From Dermabacter sp. (GTDB taxonomy: Bacteria; Actinomycetota; Actinomycetes; Actinomycetales; Dermabacteraceae), in the NCBI GenBank assembly GCA_030538475.1, contig JAUNTX010000006.1, positions 65,593-129,592 on the forward strand: a stretch of 64,000 nucleotides of DNA, read 5' to 3'. Both the position numbers and the translations under genes were made by a program. Under the pieces are notes generated by a model. That model was not told the DNA's origin, did not search any database, and was given only the letters and a program-made list of their open reading frames with translations. Of the stretch, positions 54,191 through 62,809 are shown in pieces. Numbering within the stretch: the stretch's first letter is position 1; each line of letters begins with the position of its first letter.

Positions 54191-55186
54191 TCACACCCTC
54201 ACTCTCGGGTCGAGGGCTGCGTAGAGCACTTCGGACATCATGGACGAGAACAGGAGAACCACGGCGGTGAAGCACACGTTTCCGGCCAGGGCGTTGATAT
54301 CGGACTGCTGGACCGCGTTGATGCCGTACTGGCCCATGCCGGACCACGAGAACACGATTTCGAGGAACGCCGATCCAGCCACGAGGGTGCCGAAGGAGTA
54401 GGCGAAGTAGGTGGACATGGGGATCAGGGCCACGCGCACACCGTGCTTGAGCAGCGCCCGGTTGCGGGTGGCGCCCTTGGCCCGGGCGGTGCGGATGAAG
54501 TCGCTGCCCAGGACGTCGAGCATGATCGAGCGCTGATAGCGCGAGTAGCTCGCCGCGCTAAAGGCCGCGAGGGCGATGGTGGGCAGCAGGAGGTGAATCG
54601 CCGCATCCGACAGCTCGCTCCAGAAGCCTGTGCCCTGGAGCGAGGGCGTGTAGGACCCGCTGAAGCGAATGATCTGCGTGCCCATGAGCTGATTGAACTG
54701 GGTGGCCAGCACCATGAGCAGGATGCCGCCCACGAATGTGGGCGTGGAGATGAGCACGAAGCTCGCGTAGGAAATGACCTGATCGCTGAACTTGTACTGG
54801 CGCACCGCGCCCCACACGCCGAGGCTCACGCCGATGATCGCGCCCAGTAGGGCGCCGATGATGAGCAGGCGGAGGCTCACTCCCGCGCGGGTGAAGAGTT
54901 CCTCCATGACCCAGTTACCGCCGAGGTCGCGACCGAGCTTCTCGCCCAGGGGCGCGGTCACGATGTCGCGCAGCCAGATGAACGTGCGCTCAAGCACCGG
55001 AACCTTGTCATTCATGTTCACGGCGTCCAGCAGGGTATCCACGGACTTTTCGGGAATGGGCGGGTTTTGGCCGAGGTAGCGGCGACGGGGGTAGAAGAAG
55101 CTCGAGGCCGCGATGTAGGCGAACAGGGTCGCCAGCATCGTCAGGATCGAGTAGTTCGCAAACCTGCGAAGGAGGTATGTGGTCAC
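54191..55186 (-). CDS. oligopeptide ABC transporter permease, OppB type
   Basis: Permease half of 331 residues and first gene of the peptide-import operon. YLLRRFANYSILTMLATLFAYIAASSFFYP is the N-terminal helix, the EAA loop is GSDFIRTARAKGATRNRALLKHGVRVALIPM, and VFSWSGMGQYGINAVQQSDINAL is the C-terminal family block. The GTG start at 55186 has a GGGGG stretch upstream but no classical RBS. The 358 bases upstream are shared with the divergent moeB gene. Confidence 0.93.
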   Translation of the reverse strand: MTTYLLRRFANYSILTMLATLFAYIAASSFFYPRRRYLGQNPPIPEKSVDTLLDAVNMNDKVPVLERTFIWLRDIVTAPLGEKLGRDLGGNWVMEELFTRAGVSLRLLIIGALLGAIIGVSLGVWGAVRQYKFSDQVISYASFVLISTPTFVGGILLMVLATQFNQLMGTQIIRFSGSYTPSLQGTGFWSELSDAAIHLLLPTIALAAFSAASYSRYQRSIMLDVLGSDFIRTARAKGATRNRALLKHGVRVALIPMSTYFAYSFGTLVAGSAFLEIVFSWSGMGQYGINAVQQSDINALAGNVCFTAVVLLFSSMMSEVLYAALDPRVRV

Positions 55187-55544
55187 GTCTGTGCCCCCAT
55201 CCGCGCAACACTGCGCTCAATGAGGGCCCCCAGACGCGCGCGCCGGCGGATCGCCGACGTCAAAGCATGTGCTCCGCCGCGAGAATCAACAAGGGTCACG
55301 GGATATTCCTTTGTGAACTCACTGCCCGGTTGGGGCTATTGGACCTAGGGGGTGACCAGTACTGTAACCGGTCTGCGCTCCGCCGACGGGGTTCGTCGGA
55401 TCGTGGTCCCGGAGGTTACGGTGAGGTAACACTACGGTGTGTGGAACGCCTAGAACCTTACCTCATGTGAGGTGGTTCACCGCCCCATTCTGCACACATT
55501 CGTCCAACCTCCGGCTCTCAGGCCCCGGTGCAAAGATGCTGCTC
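55187..55544. promoter_or_regulatory. divergent regulatory gap with clustered inverted repeats
   Basis: This 358-base gap between oppB (minus) and moeB (plus) holds no convincing gene. It contains GTTAC/GTAAC arms (55416-55430), TGAGGTAA (55422-55429) with TTACCTCA (55458-55465), and ACCTCA-TG-TGAGGT (55460-55473). All are built from the same TGAGGT half-site. A further short palindrome GTGAGTTCAC reads on the minus strand near 55313-55322. TAGAAC (55451-55456) could be a -10 for moeB. Confidence 0.4.
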
Positions 55545-56801
55545 ATGAATACCTATGCGCCTCAACCCGCTGGACGCAGGCGTGCGCGGGAGCCTCGGGA
55601 GCGCTTGACGGGCCCAGAAATGCGACGCTACTCACGCCACCTTCTGCTGCCTGGACTGGGTGAATCGGGGCAGCTGGCCCTCGTGAACGCCCGCGTCGCG
55701 GTCGTGGGAGCGGGCGGTCTCGGGTCCCCGATCCTGCAGTACCTAGCCGCGGCCGGGGTGGGGGAGCTGACCGTGATCGACCCCGATCTGGTGGATGAAT
55801 CCAACCTCCAGCGGCAGGTTATTCACTCCGAAGACTCGGTGGGCACCGCGAAAGTGCGCTCCGCAGTCCGCGCGGTGGCCGCCCTGAACTCGTCGGTGCG
55901 CGTAACAGCCATCGACCAGGCGCTCACGCCCGCAAACGCCCTTGAGGTGCTCTCCGGGCACGATGTGGTGCTGGATGGTACCGACAATTTCCCCACCCGG
56001 TACCTCGTTTCCGACGCGTGCGAGATTCTCAATATCCCGCTGGTGTGGGGCTCCATCCTCGGCTTTCACGGCCAGGTCTCGGTGTTCTGGGGCAATGGTG
56101 GCCGGGGGGTCACCTACCGCGACCTGCACCCCCGCCCCCCGAGGCCCGGCGAGGTGCCCAGCTGCGCCGACGCCGGAGTGCTCGGCATGCTCGTGGGCGT
56201 CATCGGTTCCACGATGGCGATGGAAGCGGTCAAGATCCTCACCGGCCTCGGCACACCGCTGCTGGGTAGAGTCCAGGTGTATGACGCCCTCGCGGGCACG
56301 TGGTCCAGCATCGAGGTCGAGCGAACCCCGGGCCGTGCGCCGGTCACGCAGATTGAGGACCTGGTGGTCACGTGCGGCTTCCCGCCGCTGCCCGGCCCGG
56401 CATCAACCGCCCGCCCCACAGCCACCGCTCGTTCCACTCCTCCCGTCGGCCCCGCGGCGACGGATCACGGAGCACTGGAAGAGGGCAGCATCCTCACCCC
56501 TGCCGAGGCGCTGGATCAGGCAGAGCGCGGGCGTCTGCTGATTGACCTGCGCGAGGATCACGAGGTGGCCGCGGGAATGCTGCCCGGCGCGATCCACATT
56601 CCGTTCGGCGCCCTGCTGGCGCTGGCCCGCGGGGAGGCGGAAGCAGCGGGCCCGCTCACGACGCCCGAGCAGATTAGCGGAGCGATCGTGCACTGCCAGG
56701 GCGGTAGTCGCAGCGCCCGCGCTCAGAGCCAGCTCGCCGAACTCGGGATCGCGGTCAGTGACATGGCCGGAGGGTATCGAGCCGCCACCGGGACGCTGTA
56801 G
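55545..56801 (+). CDS. moeB: molybdopterin-synthase adenylyltransferase with C-terminal rhodanese domain (MoeB/MoeZ type)
   Basis: Activates the C-terminal Gly of MoaD (or ThiS) by adenylation, and the rhodanese part can supply sulfur. The 418-residue chain has the E1 domain first: YSRHLLLPGLGESGQ, VVGAGGLGSPILQYLAAAGVG, DPDLVDESNLQRQVIH and DGTDNFPTRY. Rhodanese domain follows from about residue 315, with active Cys in IVHCQGGSRSA. Only one Cys of the usual zinc pair is seen (PSCADAGVLG), so this is probably a zinc-free form. ATG 55545 or 55536; the RBS is weak. Confidence 0.92.
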   Translation: MNTYAPQPAGRRRAREPRERLTGPEMRRYSRHLLLPGLGESGQLALVNARVAVVGAGGLGSPILQYLAAAGVGELTVIDPDLVDESNLQRQVIHSEDSVGTAKVRSAVRAVAALNSSVRVTAIDQALTPANALEVLSGHDVVLDGTDNFPTRYLVSDACEILNIPLVWGSILGFHGQVSVFWGNGGRGVTYRDLHPRPPRPGEVPSCADAGVLGMLVGVIGSTMAMEAVKILTGLGTPLLGRVQVYDALAGTWSSIEVERTPGRAPVTQIEDLVVTCGFPPLPGPASTARPTATARSTPPVGPAATDHGALEEGSILTPAEALDQAERGRLLIDLREDHEVAAGMLPGAIHIPFGALLALARGEAEAAGPLTTPEQISGAIVHCQGGSRSARAQSQLAELGIAVSDMAGGYRAATGTL

Positions 56802-56863
56802 GAACCGTACCCGTCCGCGCCAGACACCGTGACCGCCCGCGGTCGGCGCATTTCCGCCCGCGC

Positions 56864-57130
56864 CTACCCGCCCGCGAAGGGCGGCATCACGTCCACGCGG
56901 GCGCCGTCGGCCAGGGGTGTGGCCGGATCGCTCGCGCTCACTCGGTCCACGAGGAAACTGCAGCGGCCCAGCACCGTGGGGGCATCATCCGTGGCCCCCG
57001 GCGCCGCCCCGTGGGTGAGGGCGTGCAGCGCGGCGCCGAGCGTGGCCTGATCGCCCAGGGTGAGGGAGAGGCGGTCGGTGCCGAAGGCTTCGGCGGCTCC
57101 GGCGAAGAATCGCACGTCGATGGTGGTCAT
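56864..57130 (-). CDS. moaD: molybdopterin synthase small subunit (MoaD/ThiS family)
   Basis: Ubiquitin-like sulfur carrier of 88 residues that delivers sulfide to molybdopterin synthase after thiocarboxylation. TTIDVRFFAGAAEAFG is the first strand, LADGARVDVMPPFAGG ends with the required Gly-Gly. ATG 57130 has AGGAGG-like GGAGG (complement of CCTCC at 57138-57142) upstream. It lies 92 bases downstream of moaA on the same strand and is convergent with moeB, which should adenylate it. Confidence 0.93.
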   Translation of the reverse strand: MTTIDVRFFAGAAEAFGTDRLSLTLGDQATLGAALHALTHGAAPGATDDAPTVLGRCSFLVDRVSASDPATPLADGARVDVMPPFAGG

Positions 57131-57222
57131 GGTCGGCCTCCTGAAGATGGTGGAAAACACGGGTGATCGTGGGAAAAACGCGGGCGACGGCGAGACGGCG
57201 GGCACGGCGAGGGGAGTGGCTG

Positions 57223-58371
57223 CTATCCGCCGATGGCGCTCATGGGGCGTTCGGGCTGCACGAAGTCACTGCGGTGCATCCCGTGCCCGGCCTGCTTGCC
57301 CCACTGGGCGGCGCGCCACCTCTGGGCGATCTCCTCGTCGCTCGCGCCCGAGCGCATGAGGGTGAGCAGGTCGGTCTCCGAGTGCGAGAACAGGCACGTG
57401 CGCACGCGGCCCTCGGCGGTGAGGCGAGTGCGGGTGCACGCGGCGCAAAACGGGCGGGTCACGGACGCGATGATGCCGACGCGGCCGAGCGGCCCCTCGC
57501 CGGGGCGGGGATCGCGCGGGGCGGGCTCGGCAGGGCCCGGAGCGTGCTGGAAATCGCTGGCCGTGCGCGGCCATACGTCGAACAGTTCGGCGGGGGCGCC
57601 CTCGCGCGGCTCGGTCGCGGGCCGCAGGATGAAGCGCGGCGAGAGCAACTGGAACACGTCGCCCGCGGTGATCATGCCCGTGCGCGTCCAACGGCCGTCG
57701 CCATCGAGCGGCATGTACTCGATGAAGCGCAGCTCAAAGCCGCGCTCGAGGCACCACGCCAGCAAATCGGGCGCTTCAGCCTCGTTCACGCCCGGCTGCA
57801 GCACGGCATTGATCTTGATGGGGGAAAGGCCCGCGGCCACCGCCGCATCGATCCCGGACAGCACGCGGGCAAGAAGCGGGCGCCTGGTCATGGTCTCGAA
57901 CGTTTCCGCCTGCACGGAATCGAGCGACACGTTGACCCGATCCAGACCCGCCCGCACGAGGCTTTCGGCGCGCGCATCGAGGCCGATCGCATTGGTGGTG
58001 AGCGAAATATCGGGCCGGGGTTGAAGCGCCGCCACCCCCGCAATGATGTCGGGAAGATCGGCGCGCGTGAGGGGTTCGCCGCCCGTGAACCGCACCTGCG
58101 TGATGCCCAGGTGCTCGACGCCGATCCGCACGAAGCGCACCACTTCTTCCACGCTCATGAGCTGAGAACGCTTCAGGAACTGAAGGCCCGCCTCCGGCAT
58201 GCAGTACGTGCAGCGGAGGTTGCAGAAATCGGTGAGGGACACGCGAAGATCGGTCGCGCTGCGGCCAAACGTATCCACGAGAGCGCCCGTGGCGGGGCGA
58301 CCCTCGGTGCTGAGGTCTCCGGCCACGGGGTCCATGGCGCGGACCTTCGGGATTCCTAGCGGGGTGGGCAT
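57223..58371 (-). CDS. moaA: GTP 3',8-cyclase
   Basis: Radical-SAM enzyme that starts molybdopterin synthesis by cyclising GTP. The 382 residues hold the SAM cluster C50-C54-C57 (FCNLRCTYCMPE), the GTP-binding FTGGEPLTR region, and the second cluster in FCAACTRTRLTAEGRVRTCLF. The C-terminal Gly-Gly (PMSAIGG) needed for activity is present. ATG 58371 has AAGGA 4-5 bases upstream; GTG 58383 is less likely. It is divergent from moeA at 58485. Confidence 0.96.
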   Translation of the reverse strand: MPTPLGIPKVRAMDPVAGDLSTEGRPATGALVDTFGRSATDLRVSLTDFCNLRCTYCMPEAGLQFLKRSQLMSVEEVVRFVRIGVEHLGITQVRFTGGEPLTRADLPDIIAGVAALQPRPDISLTTNAIGLDARAESLVRAGLDRVNVSLDSVQAETFETMTRRPLLARVLSGIDAAVAAGLSPIKINAVLQPGVNEAEAPDLLAWCLERGFELRFIEYMPLDGDGRWTRTGMITAGDVFQLLSPRFILRPATEPREGAPAELFDVWPRTASDFQHAPGPAEPAPRDPRPGEGPLGRVGIIASVTRPFCAACTRTRLTAEGRVRTCLFSHSETDLLTLMRSGASDEEIAQRWRAAQWGKQAGHGMHRSDFVQPERPMSAIGG

Positions 58372-58484
58372 GTGGTCCTTCACGCTCGCGGCGGCAACAC
58401 TGGGGTGGCCGATGGTGAAACCAGCCTAGTGCGAGGGCGCGCGATACGCTGAGAGCCCTGCCCGAATGGAGAGGAGACGCACCC

Positions 58485-59786
58485 GTGAACGAATCCGCTC
58501 CCGGACGCATCAGCGTGAGCGAACATCGCCGCGCGGTGCGCGACCTCATGGCTGCCGTGGCGAGCAGCCCACACGCCCCCGGCACGGAACACGTGGAACT
58601 GTCCGAGGCGCTCGGGCGCACCCTCGCTGACGATCTGCGCGCGGGCGTCAACGTGCCCCCCGTGCACAACTCCCAGATGGACGGGTTCGCCTACGCCGCC
58701 TCGAGCCTCGCCACCGTGAGCAATGGCGAGACGGCCCGCCTCGAGCTTGGAGCCCTCATCGCCGCGGGAAGCGCCCCCACCGCACTCGCCCCGGGAACGT
58801 CGCGGCCCATCATGACGGGCGCCCCTCTGCCCGATGGAGCCGACGCCGTGATCGCCGTGGAAGACACGGACCTCGGGCGCTTTTCCCCGTCGGCCCCCCT
58901 CCCAGGCGCCGTGAGCTTCACCGTGGCCCCCGCCCATCGCGAGGCGGGCCGTTTCGTGCGGGCCGCCGGCTCCGACACCCGCCAGGGCGACACCGTGGCG
59001 CGCGCGGGCACCGAGCTGAGCCCGGCCCTGCTCGGGCACATCGCCTCCGTCGGCATCCACAGCGTCCCCGTGAAAGAGCGCTACCGGGTGATCGTGGTCT
59101 CCACCGGCAGCGAGCTCGCAGACCCGGCCCGGCCCGGTGCTGGCGACGCGAGCGACGCGGCCATTTTCGACGCCAACGGGCCCGCCCTGACCGCCGCCCT
59201 CACAGACCTCGGGCTCGACGTGTGCGCCCAGCTGCGCGTGCCCGACGATCCGCGGGCGCTCGTGGACACCCTCACCCTCGCCCTGCGCGAAACCTCCGCC
59301 CACCTCATCGTCTCAACCGGGGGAGTGAGCGCAGGCGCGGTCGAACCCGTGCGCCAAGCCGCCGACCTTCCCGGCGCACCACTGCGTCTCGCGTTCCAAT
59401 CCGTCGCCATGCAGCCGGGCGGCCCCCAGGGCCTCGGCGTCTTCGACGGACCCGCAGGCGAAGTAGGCTGGATCGCGCTGCCCGGCAACCCCGTCTCCGC
59501 GCTCGTCAGCATCGAAATGTTCGTCCGCGACGCGCTCGGCGCCCCCGCCCGGCCCCGCCTCGCCCTGCCGATCCGCACCCAGACCGGCGAGCCGGAACCC
59601 TCGCCCGTCGGCCTCCTCCAAGTGCGCCGCGCCCGCCTCACCAGCGCCTCGACCGCCCGGCTCGTGGGCGGCCCCAGCTCCCACCTGCTCGGTGCGCTCG
59701 CCCTGAGCGACGCCCTCGTGCTCGTTCCCGAACACACCGACACCCTGACCGATGGCGACAAACACGACGTGGTGATACTTCGATGA
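58485..59786 (+). CDS. moeA: molybdopterin molybdotransferase MoeA (second copy)
   Basis: Molybdate insertion enzyme of 433 residues in the main cofactor operon. NSQMDGFAYA, RPIMTGAPLPDGADAVIAVED, VVSTGSELADP, FDANGPALTAALTDLG, VSTGGVSAGAVEPVR, QPGGPQGLG and LPGNPVSALVSIEMFVRD are the MoeA blocks. The catalytic Asp position after GGVSxG is Glu here, as I recall for other actinobacterial MoeA. GTG 58485 starts after GGAGAGG. Its stop overlaps the moaC-mogA start (ATGA). Confidence 0.95.
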   Translation: MNESAPGRISVSEHRRAVRDLMAAVASSPHAPGTEHVELSEALGRTLADDLRAGVNVPPVHNSQMDGFAYAASSLATVSNGETARLELGALIAAGSAPTALAPGTSRPIMTGAPLPDGADAVIAVEDTDLGRFSPSAPLPGAVSFTVAPAHREAGRFVRAAGSDTRQGDTVARAGTELSPALLGHIASVGIHSVPVKERYRVIVVSTGSELADPARPGAGDASDAAIFDANGPALTAALTDLGLDVCAQLRVPDDPRALVDTLTLALRETSAHLIVSTGGVSAGAVEPVRQAADLPGAPLRLAFQSVAMQPGGPQGLGVFDGPAGEVGWIALPGNPVSALVSIEMFVRDALGAPARPRLALPIRTQTGEPEPSPVGLLQVRRARLTSASTARLVGGPSSHLLGALALSDALVLVPEHTDTLTDGDKHDVVILR

Positions 59787-60814
59787 CCCCCCAGCCCACC
59801 GGCCCCTCCCTCTCCCACGTCCGCGCCGATGGCACGAGCCACATGGTCGACGTGAGCGCCAAGCAGGTGACCGCCCGCGAAGCCACCGCCGCCTCGCACC
59901 TGCGCACCCGCGAGGACGTCATCGACCGCATCCTGAGCGGCGACCTCCCGAAAGGCGAAGCCCTCGGCGTGGCCCGCATCGCCGGAATCTCCGCCGCCAA
60001 ACGCACCCACGACCTCATCCCGCTGTGCCACCCGCTGCCGCTCACGGGCGTGAGCGTGGACTTCACGCGCAGCGCCCCCGGCGAAATCACCATCCACGCG
60101 ACCGTGCGCACCACGAGCCGCACCGGCGTGGAAATGGAGGCGCTCACCGCCGCGAGCCTCGCCGCCCTCACCCTGTACGACATGATCAAAGCCGTGGACC
60201 ACCTTGCGGTGATCGGCGAAACGATGGTGCTCGCGAAGTCGGGTGGCAAGAGCGGCGACTGGGCGCGCGACGGTGCAGACCCGGGGGCCGACGGTGACCT
60301 GGTGCGGGCCGACGGGGCCGACGCTCCCGCCGAGGCCGAAGAACCGATCAGCGCGCGCGTCATCATCGCCTCGACTCGGGCCGCCGACGGCACCTATGAG
60401 GACCGCACCGGCCCGATCCTCACCGCGTGGCTCGACGAGCGGGGCTATGCGGTCTCGCGCGTCGTGGTCCCCGACGGCCCCAAGGTGGGAGCGGAGATTC
60501 AGGCGGCGCTCGCCGCGAGGGCGGACCTCGTGCTGACCTCCGGCGGCACGGGCATCACGCCGAGCGACGTGACCCCCGAACAGAGCGCCCCGTACATTCT
60601 CACGCCCATGCCGGGCATCAGCGAGGCGATCCGTCGGGCAGGCGAGGCCGCCACCCCGCTCTCGAACATGAGCCGCGGCCTCGCGGGCATGAACGGCCGC
60701 ACCCTCATCGTCAACCTGCCTGGTTCGCGCGGCGGCGTGCGCGACGGTATTGCCGTGCTCAGCCCCCTGCTCGATCACTTGTGGGACCAGCGCGACGGCG
60801 GAGGCCACGCATGA
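59783..60814 (+). CDS. MoaC-MogA/MoaB fusion: cyclic pyranopterin monophosphate synthase plus molybdopterin adenylyltransferase
   Basis: Two cofactor steps in one chain of 343 residues. Residues 11-158 are MoaC, forming cPMP: SAKQVTAREA, LIPLCHPLPLTG (78-89), GVEMEALTAAS and D133 in LYDMIKAVDH. Residues 159-188 are an Asp/Gly/Ala linker. Residues 190-343 are MogA/MoaB, which adenylates molybdopterin: TSGGTGITPSDVTPE (252-266), MPGISEAIR and LPGSRGGVRDGI. ATGA overlaps join it to moeA upstream and moaE downstream, so all three are translationally coupled. Confidence 0.95.
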   Translation: MTPQPTGPSLSHVRADGTSHMVDVSAKQVTAREATAASHLRTREDVIDRILSGDLPKGEALGVARIAGISAAKRTHDLIPLCHPLPLTGVSVDFTRSAPGEITIHATVRTTSRTGVEMEALTAASLAALTLYDMIKAVDHLAVIGETMVLAKSGGKSGDWARDGADPGADGDLVRADGADAPAEAEEPISARVIIASTRAADGTYEDRTGPILTAWLDERGYAVSRVVVPDGPKVGAEIQAALAARADLVLTSGGTGITPSDVTPEQSAPYILTPMPGISEAIRRAGEAATPLSNMSRGLAGMNGRTLIVNLPGSRGGVRDGIAVLSPLLDHLWDQRDGGGHA

Positions 60815-61335
60815 GCGCCCCGCAGGACGCCCATGATCGTCAGGACGCTCGCGAGCCACGGAGCGCCCGCGAACCGCAGGATGCGCGCGACCCGCTCCTC
60901 GGCGCCGCTCCCGAGCGCGCCCGCGCGGCGGGCGTGACCCGCGAGCCGCTGTCGCTCGCCCACGTGATCGCCGCCGTCCAGGATCCCCGCTGCGGCGCCG
61001 TCGTCACCTTCGACGGCGTGGTGCGCAACCACGACGAAGGCCGCGGCGTCACCCTCCTCGAATACACCGCCCACCCGAGCGCGCCCGAGGTCATGACCCA
61101 GGTGATCGGGGAAGCCACCGAGCGCTTCCCCGACGTGATCGTGGCCGCCCAGCACCGCTACGGCCCGCTGCAGATCGGCGACTCCGCGCTCGTCGTGGCC
61201 GTCGCCGCTCCGCACCGCGCCCGCGCCTTCGAGGCGTGCGCCCACGTGGTCGATACCGTCAAGGAACGCCTGCCCATCTGGAAAAACCAGGTGTTCGACG
61301 ACGGTACGCACGAATGGGTCGCGGCCCTCGGGTAG
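60811..61335 (+). CDS. moaE: molybdopterin synthase catalytic subunit
   Basis: Large subunit that inserts two sulfurs into cPMP with MoaD. The 174 residues begin with a charged, non-conserved 40-residue extension. CGAVVTFDGVVRNHDEG, HRYGPLQIGDSALVVAVAAPHR and the catalytic lysines K151 and K158 in KERLPIWKNQ follow. It is last of the moeA-moaC/mogA-moaE run. Confidence 0.95.
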   Translation: MSAPQDAHDRQDAREPRSAREPQDARDPLLGAAPERARAAGVTREPLSLAHVIAAVQDPRCGAVVTFDGVVRNHDEGRGVTLLEYTAHPSAPEVMTQVIGEATERFPDVIVAAQHRYGPLQIGDSALVVAVAAPHRARAFEACAHVVDTVKERLPIWKNQVFDDGTHEWVAALG

Positions 61336-61413
61336 CGGACCCGCAATTCCGCACGACTCTCTCGAACCCGCACCCGCCGCGAGGCCAGACCACGAGCACG
61401 ACCAGGGGGCACG

Positions 61414-62409
61414 ATGCGCATCCTTCACCTGAGCGACACCCACGTGATCGACCCGCAGGCCCCGCTCACCGAGCGCCTGCACTACGGGCGGATCGATGCC
61501 GCCGCCGCGCTCGCGGGCGTGCTCGAACGGCTCGGCGCCGTCGGCCCTCTGGACGCGATCGTGCACACGGGCGATGTGAGCAACGACGGCTCGGCCACCT
61601 CCTACCGGCTCGTCCACGACGCCCTCGCGGCGTTCGCGCGCGAGCACGGCGATCCGCCACTCGCGGTCGCGATGGGCAATCACGATCAGGCGGCGCCGTT
61701 CGCCGAGGTGTTCGGGCCGGGCGAAATACGGGAGTTCGGCTCGCGCGGTCAGCGCTTCCTGGACCGCGTGGTGCCCCTGGCAGGCGGCGGCAGGATCGTG
61801 GTGCTCGATACGTCCGTGCCGCGCGCGGGCTGGGGGACGCTCGAAGAGCCGCAGCTCGCGTGGCTCGACGCCGCTCTGGCGGAGCGTGCCGAGGGGCCGA
61901 CGCTCATCGCTCTCCACCACCCGCCCGTGCGAGTGCCGAGCCGCCTGTTTCAGGGACTCAGCCTGGGCAGCGAGACCGAGGACTTAGGCGGCGCGTATGC
62001 CGCCGACCTGGCGCGGCTCGTGGAGGGGCGCGCCGACGCGATCCTTGCCGGGCACCTGCACTACGCGCTCGCGAGCCAGTTCGCGGGGATCCCCGTGCAC
62101 GTGGCGCCGGGCGTCACGAACGTCGTGGATCCCGCCGCGCCGCTCGGGACGCCGGAGGTGGAGCGGGCCCTCGCGCTCAGCGGGGCGAGCATCCTGGAGA
62201 TCGATACCTCGCACGCCGTGGTGAGCGCTGCTTCGCACTGGCCGTCGGCGGGGGACACATGGGCGGCGAGCGAGCCGGACTTGGGCGCGCAGGCGTCGGC
62301 CTTTAGCCACGTACCGGTCTACAGCTTCGATGCCGCAACCATCACCGCGATCCTCGCCGAGGCGGGACGAAAAAACTCCGCCGCCCGGAACATTCGGACG
62401 GCGGAGTGA
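61414..62409 (+). CDS. metallophosphoesterase (CpdA/GpdQ-like)
   Basis: Two-metal phosphodiesterase of 331 residues; substrate could be cyclic AMP or another phosphodiester. All motifs are present in order: LSDTHV, HTGDVSNDG, MGNHDQ, LIALHHPPV and ILAGHLHY. The final residues (GRKNSAARNIRTAE) are encoded by DNA that doubles as the terminator of the opposite-strand small gene. ATG 61414 lies 78 bases after moaE and may be a separate unit. Confidence 0.9.
   Translation: MRILHLSDTHVIDPQAPLTERLHYGRIDAAAALAGVLERLGAVGPLDAIVHTGDVSNDGSATSYRLVHDALAAFAREHGDPPLAVAMGNHDQAAPFAEVFGPGEIREFGSRGQRFLDRVVPLAGGGRIVVLDTSVPRAGWGTLEEPQLAWLDAALAERAEGPTLIALHHPPVRVPSRLFQGLSLGSETEDLGGAYAADLARLVEGRADAILAGHLHYALASQFAGIPVHVAPGVTNVVDPAAPLGTPEVERALALSGASILEIDTSHAVVSAASHWPSAGDTWAASEPDLGAQASAFSHVPVYSFDAATITAILAEAGRKNSAARNIRTAE
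62375..62407 (-). terminator. intrinsic terminator of the small gene, inside the 3' end of the metallophosphoesterase gene
   Basis: Nine-base arms ACTCCGCCG (62375-62383) and CGGCGGAGT (62399-62407). Read on the minus strand the stem is followed at once by a T run (complement of the A run ending at 62374), the classic intrinsic form. It lies 16 bases past the stop at 62423. Confidence 0.85.
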
Positions 62410-62422
62410 AGAGTGCGGGGGA

Positions 62423-62596
62423 TTAGCGGTTCAGGCCCAGCTTCGTGATGCCCTGCGAGCCGTGCACCTGCGAGATGGCGGCGAAATCGCCACCGGCGCG
62501 GTTCTTGTGCACGGCGTTGCGGCGCTCGACGTCCTGGCCGGACATGCGCGCGGACATGCGATCGAAGGCCGAGAAGAACGAACGGACGATGCTCAT
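62423..62596 (-). CDS. small protein of 57 residues, unknown function
   Basis: ATG 62596 is preceded by AGGAG 8 bases upstream, and the frame runs 57 codons to TAA. The product starts SIVRSFFSAFDRMSARMSG, an amphipathic-looking helix, then DVERRNAVHKNRAGGDF and ends HGSQGITKLGLNR; it is basic and has no membrane helix or Cys. A promoter candidate upstream and an intrinsic terminator downstream complete a self-contained unit. Codons show the same GC-ending bias as the neighbours. I do not recognise the family. It is divergent from groES. Confidence 0.82.
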   Translation of the reverse strand: MSIVRSFFSAFDRMSARMSGQDVERRNAVHKNRAGGDFAAISQVHGSQGITKLGLNR

Positions 62597-62677
62597 GGGG
62601 TGACTCCTAGTCGTTGAAGTGAGCGCACAACGAAAGGCGGCTACGAGCGCGCCGCCAGTGGTCGTGTGGATACCTCA

Positions 62678-62707
62678 AGTCTACGTATGTGAGACTCCCT
62701 TTTCCAA
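62678..62707 (-). promoter_or_regulatory. candidate promoter of the 57-residue gene
   Basis: On the minus strand TTGGAA (62707-62702) and TAGACT (62683-62678) are 18 bases apart, giving a leader of about 75 bases before the ATG at 62596. Confidence 0.4.
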
Positions 62708-62809
62708 GCGATTTTCGTGTGATATGCGCGTGTGACTCAGGCGGCATGGGCGATGGTGGGTAGTTCCGGGACCAAGAGCCCGGTCGTGAGCGCCGGGCGG
62801 AAGGTGAGC

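Noticed and set aside
55177-55470. Open frame of 97 codons in the oppB-moeB gap
   Set aside because: Composition is Arg/Ser/Cys-rich like random GC-rich DNA, there is no RBS, and it overlaps the oppB start and the inverted-repeat cluster.
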